Part shown: positions 1 to 7,940 of the stretch, piece by piece | Layout: each line of letters starts with the position of its first letter | Position numbering within the stretch: the stretch's first letter is position 1 | Source of the DNA: Pseudomonas sp. B21-048 | GTDB lineage: Bacteria; Pseudomonadota; Gammaproteobacteria; Pseudomonadales; Pseudomonadaceae | Assembly: GCF_024748615.1 (NCBI RefSeq) | Contig: NZ_CP087168.1 | Coordinates: 5,642,001 to 5,706,000 of the forward strand | Direction of reading: 5' to 3' | DNA length: 64,000 nt | The notes under the pieces: generated by a model | Database searches by the model: none | Told to the model about the DNA's origin: nothing | What the model saw: only the letters and a program-made list of their open reading frames with translations | Program-made: the position numbers and the translations under genes

Positions 1-265
1 CGGCCTCCATACGTTTACCGCAATCACGGCAGCCCACACGTCTGAGCAACACACTGAGACGCACCGCACGGCCGAGGATGGGTAAATCACGAACGGTTCG
101 CTCGCAATACTCATGAGTGGTTGAACAGGGCTTTTGGCACCCGCCACAGGAGGGGAACCGGGTGGCATGAGGGGTTAGATCGATTTGTAGCGTATCGCCA
201 TCAGGCTTGATGGTGACAACAGAAAAGCCCTCCCAAAAAGGAAGGAAAGTATTAATATCGCGCAT
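1..265 (-). CDS. ISL3-family transposase, N-terminal part (cut by window edge)
   Basis: Translating the minus strand from the ATG at 263-265 gives 88 residues that run off the left edge. The piece begins MRDINTFLPFWEGFSV and carries cysteine pairs (CGGC, then CRDC near the edge) in the layout of the N-terminal zinc finger of IS204/IS1001/IS1165 (ISL3) transposases. Such proteins cut and join the element's ends. Only the finger domain is visible, so activity of the enzyme cannot be judged. The gene reads away from pycB, and its upstream side ends in a probable terminal repeat. Family assignment rests on the Cys spacing and overall look. Confidence 0.8.
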   Translation of the reverse strand, partial: MRDINTFLPFWEGFSVVTIKPDGDTLQIDLTPHATRFPSCGGCQKPCSTTHEYCERTVRDLPILGRAVRLSVLLRRVGCRDCGKRMEA

Positions 266-328
266 AAGAACGCCGGTTTGTTAGATGTGTTTGCTCGCAC
301 GAACATCATCAATCAAATCGGCGTTCTT
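266..328. repeat. Imperfect inverted repeat in the transposase leader
   Basis: The arms aagaacgccg (266-275) and cggcgttctt (319-328) are exact complements and extend imperfectly inward to about 23 bp. The left arm touches the transposase start codon, so the structure may affect promoter use or translation of the transposase. This function is inferred. Confidence 0.5.
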
Positions 329-339
329 GTTTCTGTGTT

Positions 340-361
340 TCCCGGGATTCCGTGAAGAACC
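340..361. mobile_element. Probable terminal inverted repeat of the ISL3-type element
   Basis: Read inward on the minus strand, the element would begin GGTTCTTCACGGAATCCCGG. ISL3 elements typically start with GG and make 8-bp target duplications. Directly outside lie exactly eight A residues (362-369), a plausible target copy. The other end is outside the window, so the boundary is inferred. Confidence 0.55.
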
Positions 362-388
362 AAAAAAAAGGGGAGCACATGCCCCCCC
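362..388 (-). terminator. Rho-independent terminator of pycA-pycB
   Basis: On the minus strand a G/C-rich hairpin (GGGGCATGTGCTCCCC-like) is followed by eight T residues, 33 bp downstream of the pycB stop. The T run is directly abutted by the insertion-sequence end, so the element seems to have landed at the very edge of the terminator. Confidence 0.75.
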
Positions 389-420
389 GAGGTTTAAAAC
401 GGTCTATCGACGCTGGTAAC

Positions 421-2229
421 TCAGCCTTCGATCTCGATCAGTATCTCGCCCGGGTTCACCCGATCGCCCTTGGCCACGTGGATGGCGGTGACTTTACCGG
501 CGATGGCCGACTGGACTTCGGTTTCCATCTTCATCGCTTCGGTGATCAGCACGGCTTGGCCGGCTTTCACAGTGTCGCCTTCCTTGACGAGCACATCGAC
601 GATGTTGCCCGGCATGGTGGTACTGACGTGGCCGGGTGCAGTGGCTTGCTTGCGTTTGCTGCTACCGCCGCTGACGAATTCGTTAAGTGGTTCGAAGACC
701 ACTTCTTCCGGCATGCCGTCGATGGACAGATAGAAGTGGCGCTTGCCTTCCGACTTGACGCCGACACCGGTGATGTCGACGCGGTAGGTTTCGCCGTGAA
801 CGTCGATGACAAACTCGGTCGGTACGCCTTCGCCGCCGGCCGACGCCACGCCGCCCGCTTCCGGAATCGGCAGCAACACTTCTGGCGTGAGGGTGCCGGC
901 TGCGCGCTCTTCGAGGAACTTGCGGCCAATGTCCGGGAACATGGCGTAGGTCAGCACGTCTTCTTCAGACTTGGCCACGGCGCCGATTTCGGCACGCAAC
1001 TTGGTCATTTCCGGCTTGAGCAGGTCAGCTGGACGGACGTCGATCACTTCTTCGCTGCCGATCGCCTGACGACGCAGTTTTTCGTTCACGGTGCCCGGCG
1101 CTTTGCCATAGCCGCCTTGCAGGTAGAGCTTCACTTCGTTGGTGATGGTCTTGTAGCGTTCGCCGGCCAGCACGTTGAAGAACGCCTGGGTGCCGACGAT
1201 CTGCGAAGTCGGGGTCACCAGCGGCGGGAAGCCGAGGTCTTCGCGAACGCGCGGAATTTCCGCCAACACTTCGCTCATGCGGTTCAGCGCGCCCTGCTCT
1301 TTCAACTGGTTGGCCAGGTTGGAAATCATCCCGCCCGGTACCTGGTTGACTTGAACGCGGGTATCAACGGCGGTGAACTCGCTTTCGAACTGGTGGTACT
1401 TCTTGCGCACGGCGTAGAAGTACAGACCGATTTCCTGCAACAGCTCCAGATTCAGGCCGGTGTCATATTCGCTGCCTTTAAGGGCGGCGACCATTGATTC
1501 GGTGCCTGGGTGGCTAGTGCCGGAAGCGAAACTGGAGATCGCGGTGTCAATGTGATCGGCACCGTTTTCGATGGCCTTGAGTTGGCACATGGTGGCCATG
1601 CCAGCAGTGTCGTGCGAGTGAATGAACACAGGCAGCGACTGCTCGGATTTCAATGCCTTGACCAGTTCGCCAGTGGCGTACGGGGTCAACAGGCCGGCCA
1701 TGTCCTTGATCGCCACGGAGTCGCAACCCATGGCTTCCATTTGCTTGGCTTGCGCCACGAACGCGTCAATGGTGTGCACTGGGCTGGTGGTGTAAGCGAT
1801 AGTGCCTTGAGCGTGTTTGCCGGCTGCTTTTACGGCTTCGATGGCAACTCGCAGGTTACGCACGTCGTTCATCGCGTCGAAGATGCGGAACACGTCGATG
1901 CCGTTGACCGCAGCCTTGGCGACGAACGCTTTGACCACGTCGTCGCTGTAGTGGCGGTAACCCAGCAGGTTCTGGCCACGCAGGAGCATTTGCAGACGCG
2001 TGTTAGGCAAGGCTGCGCGCAGTTGGCGCAGGCGCTCCCATGGGTCTTCTTTCAGGAAGCGGACGCAGGCGTCGAAGGTTGCGCCGCCCCAGCATTCCAG
2101 CGACCAGTAGCCGACTTTGTCGAGCTTGTCGCAGATCGGCAGCATGTCTTCGGTGCGCATGCGGGTGGCGAGCAGCGATTGGTGGGCGTCGCGCAGGATT
2201 GTGTCGGTAACGTGGATTTGTTTGCTCAT
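421..2229 (-). CDS. pycB: Pyruvate carboxylase subunit B (carboxyltransferase plus biotin carrier; OadA-like)
   Basis: This 602-residue protein has the carboxyltransferase TIM barrel in its first ~300 residues (TILRDAHQSLLATRMR start, IKDMAG and HDTAGM metal-site region), then the PYC/OADA conserved domain, and a C-terminal biotinyl domain with EAMKMET whose Lys is about residue 567. It transfers CO2 from carboxybiotin to pyruvate, making oxaloacetate for anaplerosis. It is commonly annotated as an oxaloacetate decarboxylase alpha subunit, but with an adjacent biotin carboxylase and no OadB/OadG the pyruvate carboxylase reading is better. The start MSKQIHV is preceded by GAGGAA; an in-frame ATG five codons upstream is less likely. 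pycA ends 11 bp before the start. Confidence 0.93.
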   Translation of the reverse strand: MSKQIHVTDTILRDAHQSLLATRMRTEDMLPICDKLDKVGYWSLECWGGATFDACVRFLKEDPWERLRQLRAALPNTRLQMLLRGQNLLGYRHYSDDVVKAFVAKAAVNGIDVFRIFDAMNDVRNLRVAIEAVKAAGKHAQGTIAYTTSPVHTIDAFVAQAKQMEAMGCDSVAIKDMAGLLTPYATGELVKALKSEQSLPVFIHSHDTAGMATMCQLKAIENGADHIDTAISSFASGTSHPGTESMVAALKGSEYDTGLNLELLQEIGLYFYAVRKKYHQFESEFTAVDTRVQVNQVPGGMISNLANQLKEQGALNRMSEVLAEIPRVREDLGFPPLVTPTSQIVGTQAFFNVLAGERYKTITNEVKLYLQGGYGKAPGTVNEKLRRQAIGSEEVIDVRPADLLKPEMTKLRAEIGAVAKSEEDVLTYAMFPDIGRKFLEERAAGTLTPEVLLPIPEAGGVASAGGEGVPTEFVIDVHGETYRVDITGVGVKSEGKRHFYLSIDGMPEEVVFEPLNEFVSGGSSKRKQATAPGHVSTTMPGNIVDVLVKEGDTVKAGQAVLITEAMKMETEVQSAIAGKVTAIHVAKGDRVNPGEILIEIEG

Positions 2230-2240
2230 TGTTCTATTCC

Positions 2241-3656
2241 TCACAGGCCTGCGTGGGCGGCGATGGCGGCGGCGATGGCCAGGGCCAGCTCTTCGGGTTT
2301 GCGCTTGATCGAGTAGTTGGTCAGTTCAGGGTGGCTTTCAACGAAGCTGGTGTTGAACTGGCCGCTACGGAATTCGGGGTTACGCAGGATTTCCTGGTAG
2401 TACGCGGCGGTGGTCTTGACCCCTTGCAGACGCATGTCGTCCAGAGCTCGCAAGCCACGGTCCATCGCCTCTTCCCAGGTCAGCGCCCAGACCACCAGTT
2501 TCAAGCACATGGAATCGTAGAACGGCGGAATAGTGTAACCGGTGTAGATCGCCGTATCGGTGCGCACGCCGGGGCCGCCGGGGGCGTAGTACCGGGTGAT
2601 CTTGCCGAAGCTCGGCAGGAAGTTGTTTTTCGGGTCTTCGGCGTTGATCCGGAACTGCAGCGCGAAACCGCGGTGCTGGATGTCTTCCTGTTTCACCGAA
2701 AGCGGCAGGCCGGACGCGATGCGAATTTGCTCGCGAACAATGTCGATGCCGGTGATTTCTTCGGTGATGGTGTGTTCCACCTGGACCCGGGTGTTCATCT
2801 CCATGAAGTACACCTCGCCCTCGGCGAGCAGGAACTCCACGGTGCCGGCGTTCTCGTAACCCACAGCCTTGGCCGCACGCACCGACAGGTCGCCGATGTA
2901 GGCGCGCTGTTCCGGGGTCAGTTGTGGGCTCGGAGCGATCTCGATCAGCTTCTGGTTGCGACGCTGGATCGAGCAATCCCGCTCGAACAAGTGCACCACG
3001 TTGCCAAAGCTGTCACCGAGAATCTGCGCTTCGATGTGTTTCGGATTGACGATGCATTTTTCCAGGAACACTTCCGCCGAACCGAAAGCCTTGGTGGCTT
3101 CGGAAATGACCCGTGGAAAGGCTTGTTCGAGTTCTTCGCGACTGTTGCAGCGACGAATGCCACGGCCGCCGCCACCGGAGGTGGCCTTGAGCATCACCGG
3201 ATAACCGATGCGGTCGCCTTCGGTCAGGGCTTCTTCAATGCCCGACACGTTGCCTTCGGTGCCCGGGGTGACCGGTACGCCAGCCTTGATCATGCTGCGG
3301 CGCGCTTCGGTCTTGTCGCCCATGCGGCGAATCACTTCAGCCGATGGACCTATGAATTTGATACCGCGTTCGGCGCAGATGTCTGCCAGCTCGGCGTTTT
3401 CCGAAAGGAAGCCGTAGCCGGGGTGCAACGCATCGCAACCGGTTTCCACCGCCAGGTTCACCAGCTTGCGCGGGTTCAGGTAGCCGGCCAGAGGCTCGGC
3501 ACCGATGCTGTGGGCCTCGTCCGCACGCTTCACGTGCAAGGCATGCCGATCGGCGTCGGAATAGATCGCGACCGAGCGAATGCCCATCTCGGCGCAGGCA
3601 CGCACGATTCGTACGGCAATTTCACCACGGTTGGCGATCAGGATCTTTTTTATCAC
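2241..3656 (-). CDS. pycA: Pyruvate carboxylase subunit A (biotin carboxylase)
   Basis: A 471-residue ATP-grasp biotin carboxylase: N-terminal fold with KKILIANRGEIAVRI, the ATP-binding glycine loop (SGGGGRGIRRC) and the catalytic EMNTRVQVEHT motif near residue 290. It carboxylates the biotin on the PycB carrier domain using ATP and bicarbonate. The product matches AccC closely, but the partner gene pycB just downstream points to the two-subunit pyruvate carboxylase. The start is GTG at 3654-3656 (V-I-K-K...); an upstream in-frame ATG would add nine residues that the family lacks. It is divergent from pycR, with 190 bp between the starts. Confidence 0.92.
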   Translation of the reverse strand: MIKKILIANRGEIAVRIVRACAEMGIRSVAIYSDADRHALHVKRADEAHSIGAEPLAGYLNPRKLVNLAVETGCDALHPGYGFLSENAELADICAERGIKFIGPSAEVIRRMGDKTEARRSMIKAGVPVTPGTEGNVSGIEEALTEGDRIGYPVMLKATSGGGGRGIRRCNSREELEQAFPRVISEATKAFGSAEVFLEKCIVNPKHIEAQILGDSFGNVVHLFERDCSIQRRNQKLIEIAPSPQLTPEQRAYIGDLSVRAAKAVGYENAGTVEFLLAEGEVYFMEMNTRVQVEHTITEEITGIDIVREQIRIASGLPLSVKQEDIQHRGFALQFRINAEDPKNNFLPSFGKITRYYAPGGPGVRTDTAIYTGYTIPPFYDSMCLKLVVWALTWEEAMDRGLRALDDMRLQGVKTTAAYYQEILRNPEFRSGQFNTSFVESHPELTNYSIKRKPEELALAIAAAIAAHAGL

Positions 3657-3793
3657 TTGGAGGTTCCCTTGAGCCGGTGGCACCCACGACCTGTCAGACC
3701 AGGTCGGCGCGTGACCAAATGTTTCAATTCAGTCGCAGCTCCACACTAGCCTTCGCAAGGGATTAACAAAAATGAATAATAATTGGGTCATGC

Positions 3794-3809
3794 ATAAGTA
3801 AAGACTTAT
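3794..3809. promoter_or_regulatory. Candidate PycR (LysR-type) operator
   Basis: ATAAGT-AAAG-ACTTAT is a perfect 6-4-6 inverted repeat in the pycA/pycR divergent intergenic region. It contains a T-N11-A-type element, as expected for a LysR-family recognition site, 37 bp upstream of the pycR start. Regulation of pycA by PycR is known for the P. aeruginosa family; binding to this site is inferred. Confidence 0.5.
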
Positions 3810-3846
3810 AGTTGAGTCATCGCTCTTCGCTCAGGATGCACAAAAA

Positions 3847-4809
3847 ATGCGTAAGTCATTGATGCGTATGACATTGCGTCAATTGCAGATCTTCAATGAG
3901 GTGTGCGACTTAAGGTCCTACAGCCGCGCGGCCGACGAAATGTCTCTCACCCAACCTGCCGTGAGCCTACAGATTCGTCAACTCGAAGAGCTGATCGGCC
4001 AACCTTTATTCGATTACGTCGGCAAAAAACTCTACATGACCGAGGCGGCCGAAGCATTGCAGCGCGCCAGCCGAGACATTTTCGGGCGCCTGGAAAACCT
4101 CGATATGCAACTGTCGGACATGCAAGGCTCATTGCAGGGTCAGCTGAAACTGGCGGTGGAATCCAGCGCCAAGTATTTCGTGCCGCACCTGTTTGCCGCC
4201 TTCAAGCGTCAGCACCCGGAGGTGAATCTGCAACTGACGGTGGTCAACCGTGGGCAGGTGATCCGGCGTCTCTCCGATAACCGCGACGATCTGGTGATCA
4301 TGTCCATGGTGCCGCAGGACATGGGGCTGGAGTTCTTGCCATTTCTCAACAACCCGATTGTCGCTGTAGCACCACCGGATCATCCGCTGTGCCACATGGG
4401 CCCACTGCGCTTACAGGATCTGGAGCCCTACACACTGCTATTGCGCGAATCCGGCTCTGGTACGCGATTGGCGTGCGAGGAGTATTTCAAAGAAAAGCGC
4501 GTGCACTTCAACCAGACACAAGAGGTCTCATCGGCCGAAGCCCAGCGTGAATGTGTGCTAGCGGGTCTGGGCCTGGCGCTGTTGACGCGCCATGCCCTGA
4601 ACCTTGAATTGGCAACCGGCGGATTGATTGAGTTGCCCGTCGAAGAGCTGCCGCTGTACCGCAGCTGGTGCCTGGTACAAGCCAAAGCCAAACGGCTGTC
4701 ACCCGTGGCACACGCGTTCCTTGCGTTTATCCGCAGCGAGCGGATACAAATCAGCGCCCTGGTTGAGCGCTTCGACGGGAAGTTGCGGGAGTTGCCTGCC
4801 AGTAATTGA
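3847..4809 (+). CDS. pycR: LysR-family regulator PycR
   Basis: A 320-residue LysR-type regulator. The N-terminal winged helix-turn-helix spans about residues 8-67 (LRQLQIFNEVCDLRSYSRAA, SLTQPAVSLQIRQLEE), followed by a periplasmic-binding-protein-like effector domain. Its position divergent from pycA-pycB matches PycR of P. aeruginosa, which controls the pyruvate carboxylase genes. ATG codons also occur at codons 6 and 8; the first was kept because AGGA lies about 10 bp upstream. The 3' end overlaps the convergent small ORF by 59 bp. Confidence 0.88.
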   Translation: MRKSLMRMTLRQLQIFNEVCDLRSYSRAADEMSLTQPAVSLQIRQLEELIGQPLFDYVGKKLYMTEAAEALQRASRDIFGRLENLDMQLSDMQGSLQGQLKLAVESSAKYFVPHLFAAFKRQHPEVNLQLTVVNRGQVIRRLSDNRDDLVIMSMVPQDMGLEFLPFLNNPIVAVAPPDHPLCHMGPLRLQDLEPYTLLLRESGSGTRLACEEYFKEKRVHFNQTQEVSSAEAQRECVLAGLGLALLTRHALNLELATGGLIELPVEELPLYRSWCLVQAKAKRLSPVAHAFLAFIRSERIQISALVERFDGKLRELPASN

Positions 4810-4963
4810 GTTCCAGGCCGTCAGGAAATTCGCCAATTTCCGCCATAAGCTGACGGCGTTCGCTGCGATCTTCGATGGCGCGGCGAAATTCCATGCGGCG
4901 CTGATCTTCTTGCTGACGACGGGTTTTGACGGCGCTATTGCGTTCTTCGTAGGGCTGAACCAT
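4751..4963 (-). CDS. Small charged conserved protein (PA3496-like?)
   Basis: A 70-residue protein starting MVQPYEERNSAVKTRRQQED, very rich in Arg, Glu and Gln, with a predicted amphipathic helix over residues 10-45. GGGAG lies 9 bp before the start, supporting translation. The sequence resembles small PA3496-type proteins of pseudomonads, but this is from memory and no function is assigned. Its 3' end runs 59 bp into pycR on the opposite strand. Confidence 0.6.
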   Translation of the reverse strand: MVQPYEERNSAVKTRRQQEDQRRMEFRRAIEDRSERRQLMAEIGEFPDGLELNYWQATPATSRRSAQPGR

Positions 4964-5068
4964 TTCGAGTCTCCCAAGGCGAGTACGGGAGTTTCAAGAT
5001 AGGCGCGAGGGATGACGGTTTGGCGGCGAAGGGATGACAGTGAGATGAAATGTAGCGAATTTGATGAC

Positions 5069-5142
5069 GCCTTCGCGGGCAAGCCTTGCCTCTACAGATT
5101 GGTCTAAAAAAACTGGACCGCTACAGGCTTGCCCGCGAAGGC
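5069..5142. repeat. REP-type inverted pair
   Basis: The arms gccttcgcgggcaagcc (5069-5085) and ggcttgcccgcgaaggc (5126-5142) are exact complements, with a loop of about 40 bp. This is a fluorescens-type REP doublet in the gap after hexR, and it may stop transcription from both sides. Confidence 0.8.
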
Positions 5143-5159
5143 AATCTCAAGGCAAGGAA

Positions 5160-6026
5160 TCAATCGTCCAGCGCTTTCACCGATTTTGGTGACAGCCTCA
5201 AGCTGCGCAGGCTGCGCTTGACGCTTTTGAGGTGATTGACGAGACTCGGCCCGCGAGCCATGGCCACGCCCATCGCCAGCACGTCGATCACCACCAGGTG
5301 GGCAATACGCGACGTCAACGGCGTATAAATTTCGGTGTCTTCGTGTACATCGATCGCCAGATTGACAGTCGACAACTCAGCCAACGGTGTCTGGCTCGGG
5401 CACAAAGTGATCAATGTAGCGCCGCTTTCACGCACCAGATTGGCCGTGATCAACAGGTCCTTGGAACGCCCCGACTGGGAAATACAGATCGCCACGTCGG
5501 TTGGCTTCAGGGTCACCGCCGACATCGCCTGCATGTGCGGATCGGAATACGCCGCAGCGGTCAGCAGCAAACGGAAGAATTTGTGCTGGGCATCCGCCGC
5601 TACCGCACCGGACGCGCCGAAGCCATAGAACTCCACGCGCTGGGCTTGGGACATCGCCGTCACGGCTTTCTGCAACGCCATCGGATCAAGTTTCTCGCGA
5701 ACCTCCATTAGCGTATGCAGGGTGGTGTCGAAGATTTTCAGGCTGTAATCGGCGACCGAATCGTCTTCATGGATCGCGAACTGCCCGAAACTCGCGCCGG
5801 CCGCCAGGCTCTGCGCGAGTTTCAGCTTCAAATCCTGAAACCCGGAGCAACCGATGGCGCGGCAAAACCGTACGATGGTCGGCTCGCTGATGCCCACGCT
5901 GTGAGCCAGGTCGGCCATGGAACTGTGCATCACCGCCGCAGGGTCAAGCAGCACGTGGTCGGCGACCTTGAGCTCCGACTTGCGTAATAGGTGGCGTGAC
6001 TGGGCGATGTGTTGCAGCAGATTCAA
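5160..6026 (-). CDS. hexR: HexR-type RpiR-family transcriptional regulator
   Basis: A 288-residue protein with an N-terminal RpiR helix-turn-helix (residues ~1-77; VGISEPTIVRFCRAIG) and a C-terminal SIS sugar-phosphate domain (ISQSGRSKDLL near residue 185). HexR proteins sense 2-keto-3-deoxy-6-phosphogluconate and repress glucose catabolism genes. The location beside pycR suggests the PA5438-like paralogue rather than the HexR next to zwf-pgl-eda, so the symbol marks the family. A perfect palindrome lies 48 bp upstream. No zwf follows on the divergent side. Confidence 0.87.
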   Translation of the reverse strand: MNLLQHIAQSRHLLRKSELKVADHVLLDPAAVMHSSMADLAHSVGISEPTIVRFCRAIGCSGFQDLKLKLAQSLAAGASFGQFAIHEDDSVADYSLKIFDTTLHTLMEVREKLDPMALQKAVTAMSQAQRVEFYGFGASGAVAADAQHKFFRLLLTAAAYSDPHMQAMSAVTLKPTDVAICISQSGRSKDLLITANLVRESGATLITLCPSQTPLAELSTVNLAIDVHEDTEIYTPLTSRIAHLVVIDVLAMGVAMARGPSLVNHLKSVKRSLRSLRLSPKSVKALDD

Positions 6027-6073
6027 AGGGGCGGACTCTTTGTTATTGGCAGGTGCCGGGGGTGTAGCACGCT

Positions 6074-6088
6074 TGTAGTTATACTACA
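6074..6088. promoter_or_regulatory. HexR-like operator palindrome
   Basis: TGTAGT-TAT-ACTACA is a perfect 15-bp palindrome upstream of hexR. It resembles the HexR consensus known from gammaproteobacteria (tGTAATwwwATTACa) and the TTGT-N7-8-ACAA form reported in P. putida. It probably mediates autoregulation. The palindrome sits at the border of the Rhs island. Confidence 0.65.
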
Positions 6089-6405
6089 TGAATCGGCATT
6101 TTGCCTGCTCAATGCGTAACAAGATCCCGCTATTTCAGGCACACGCGCTGCATGTAGCCCTACGGTCAAGGTCTGCTCGAACCTACGCCGTAGAAGCTAT
6201 TGACAAGCCCATACCTCTCAACCCTGCCCCTCCCAGCCCAAGGCCAAGGCCAAGGCCAAGACCCAACTCTGGCCAGGCAACGCGACGCACAATTTTACAA
6301 ATCCAATATATATGTACCGCAAAGCAGCCAACTGCTGCTCATAAACTGGAGGGGCACTCGCGGTAATCAACCACCAAAATATTAAGAATGATCACGGAAG
6401 ATCAA
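6089..6405. other. Non-coding border between hexR and the Rhs genes, with CCAAGG repeats
   Basis: No convincing gene is seen here. Two possible reading frames give low-complexity Pro/Arg strings caused by the hexamer CCAAGG, repeated three times exactly plus a partial copy at 6238-6260. From about 6290 the sequence turns AT-rich, continuous with the Rhs gene, so the island border probably lies between 6090 and 6290. The Rhs promoter should be in the AT-rich part, but no clear -35/-10 pair stands out. Confidence 0.6.
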
Positions 6406-7923
6406 ATGAACATCAAACACAGTTGCGGCATCGCCATCTTACTTTTAATAGCAGCATTCCATCAAAATTCAACAGCTGAAATATATAACTGGAAAGCGTG
6501 GTATCTTCGCCATCAACCAACGCAGCATAACTCTCCAGACATCGCGTGCCAAGCGTTCCATAAAGAGCTCAGCATTGAATATGATCATATATTGGGCTAC
6601 CACCCAGCCATACCCCATGAAACTTATGATTGGAAATGGTTATGCAGAATAGATTATATAGCTGACGAGATAGCCGAAGAAGACGGCGGGCCGGATCCCG
6701 GTACTTTTACTCAGGAAATACTCCTTACTGGAGATTCATGCAAAGAAAATCAATCACTTAACAAGCTGACAGGAATGTGTGAAATTGAGAGTATAGATAA
6801 TAGTTGCCCATCAAACATCGTCGGAAATCCGATTGATTTTCTGACTGGCCATAAAGTTGAATTGGAAACTGATTTTCCTATCTCAAAAAAAATACGCAAA
6901 CCCAACGAAATTGAATTTTCACGCAGCTACAGCAGCAAAAACGGTACATGGGCTCACAACTATGCATCCCGCATGTTCTTCGATGAGTCCTCTATATCGA
7001 TTGCTCTTGCCAATGGAAAAACATCGATATTTCATAAAGTTGGGGACAACTATCAACCGAAAAAACCAACTGGCGAATCCCTGACAAAAGGGGAATCCCA
7101 ATGGACGTATCAGTCACCAGAAAATCATTATTACACCTTTAATGAAAATGGCAGAATTTCTGAAATCCGGAAATTTGGTGCACTACAAAACATCAAATAT
7201 GACGAAAGCCATATTACGGTCACCGATAGCTACGGCACTACAATAAAATTTACAGAAGACACTAAGAAACAGCCTCTGAGTTTCTCATCCGAAGATATTC
7301 AGATCGAATATGGTTATGATGACTATCGACAACTCAAGACCGTATCGAGAGCGTTTTTCAGAAAGTCAGATAAAAAAATGTTTTTCTACCAAGATCCTCG
7401 GGACGGAAGGTTACTAACATCGATGACTGACGAGCGTGGCGTCACCTATGCATCATGGAGTTACGACGATCACGGCCGCGCCATCTCAAGCGAACACTCT
7501 AACGGAGCGGAAAAAACAAATATCACATACAACCCCGACGAGTCAGTCACTGTTACGAATGCTCTCGGTAAAATTACAAATTACAAATTTGGTTTTTTCC
7601 AAGGTATCAAGCGCATCACCTCGATTGATGGTGAACCAACGGTTAATTGCCCAAGTAGCAACTCTACCTTTATTTATGACGAACGCGGCCTGCTTAAGTC
7701 GAAGACTGATAGCAATGGAAACATCACAACGTATACCCACAATGATCGTGGTTTAGAAACCTCCCGCACCGAAGCCAGCGGAACAACCGACTCGAGAACC
7801 ATCACCACCGAATGGCATCCGACTCTTTCCCTTCCTGTACGCGTCACCCAACCAAACCGTTCAATTCAATACACCTACGACGCTGAAGGACGACAACTTA
7901 CTCAGTCTATTACTGCACTCTGA
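6406..7923 (+). CDS. Secreted Rhs protein, N-terminal half (DUF6531 plus YD repeats)
   Basis: This 505-residue protein has a Sec-type signal peptide (MNIKHSCGIAILLLIAAFHQ, cleavage after about residue 24), an unassigned cysteine-containing region, a DUF6531-like stretch (VGNPIDFLTGHKVELETDFP, around residue 135) and YD/Rhs repeats to the end. It has no PAAR or VgrG-like head. The ATG at 6406 has GGAAG ten bases upstream; an ATG at 6388 is possible. The protein stops within the repeat region (…YTYDAEGRQLTQSITAL) and the next gene resumes 18 bp on, so the two look like halves of one Rhs shell. Base composition is more AT-rich than the flanks, which suggests transfer. Confidence 0.8.
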   Translation: MNIKHSCGIAILLLIAAFHQNSTAEIYNWKAWYLRHQPTQHNSPDIACQAFHKELSIEYDHILGYHPAIPHETYDWKWLCRIDYIADEIAEEDGGPDPGTFTQEILLTGDSCKENQSLNKLTGMCEIESIDNSCPSNIVGNPIDFLTGHKVELETDFPISKKIRKPNEIEFSRSYSSKNGTWAHNYASRMFFDESSISIALANGKTSIFHKVGDNYQPKKPTGESLTKGESQWTYQSPENHYYTFNENGRISEIRKFGALQNIKYDESHITVTDSYGTTIKFTEDTKKQPLSFSSEDIQIEYGYDDYRQLKTVSRAFFRKSDKKMFFYQDPRDGRLLTSMTDERGVTYASWSYDDHGRAISSEHSNGAEKTNITYNPDESVTVTNALGKITNYKFGFFQGIKRITSIDGEPTVNCPSSNSTFIYDERGLLKSKTDSNGNITTYTHNDRGLETSRTEASGTTDSRTITTEWHPTLSLPVRVTQPNRSIQYTYDAEGRQLTQSITAL

Positions 7924-7940
7924 CTCAGAAGGATCTGATC

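Noticed and set aside
2229..3749. 506-codon frame opposite pycA
   Set aside because: Shadow frame; His/Gly/Asp-rich composition typical of reverse-complement high-GC genes.
6088..6366. 92-codon frame after the HexR operator, considered as a zwf start or small gene
   Set aside because: Pro/Arg repeats caused by CCAAGG; no resemblance to glucose-6-phosphate dehydrogenase and no ribosome site.
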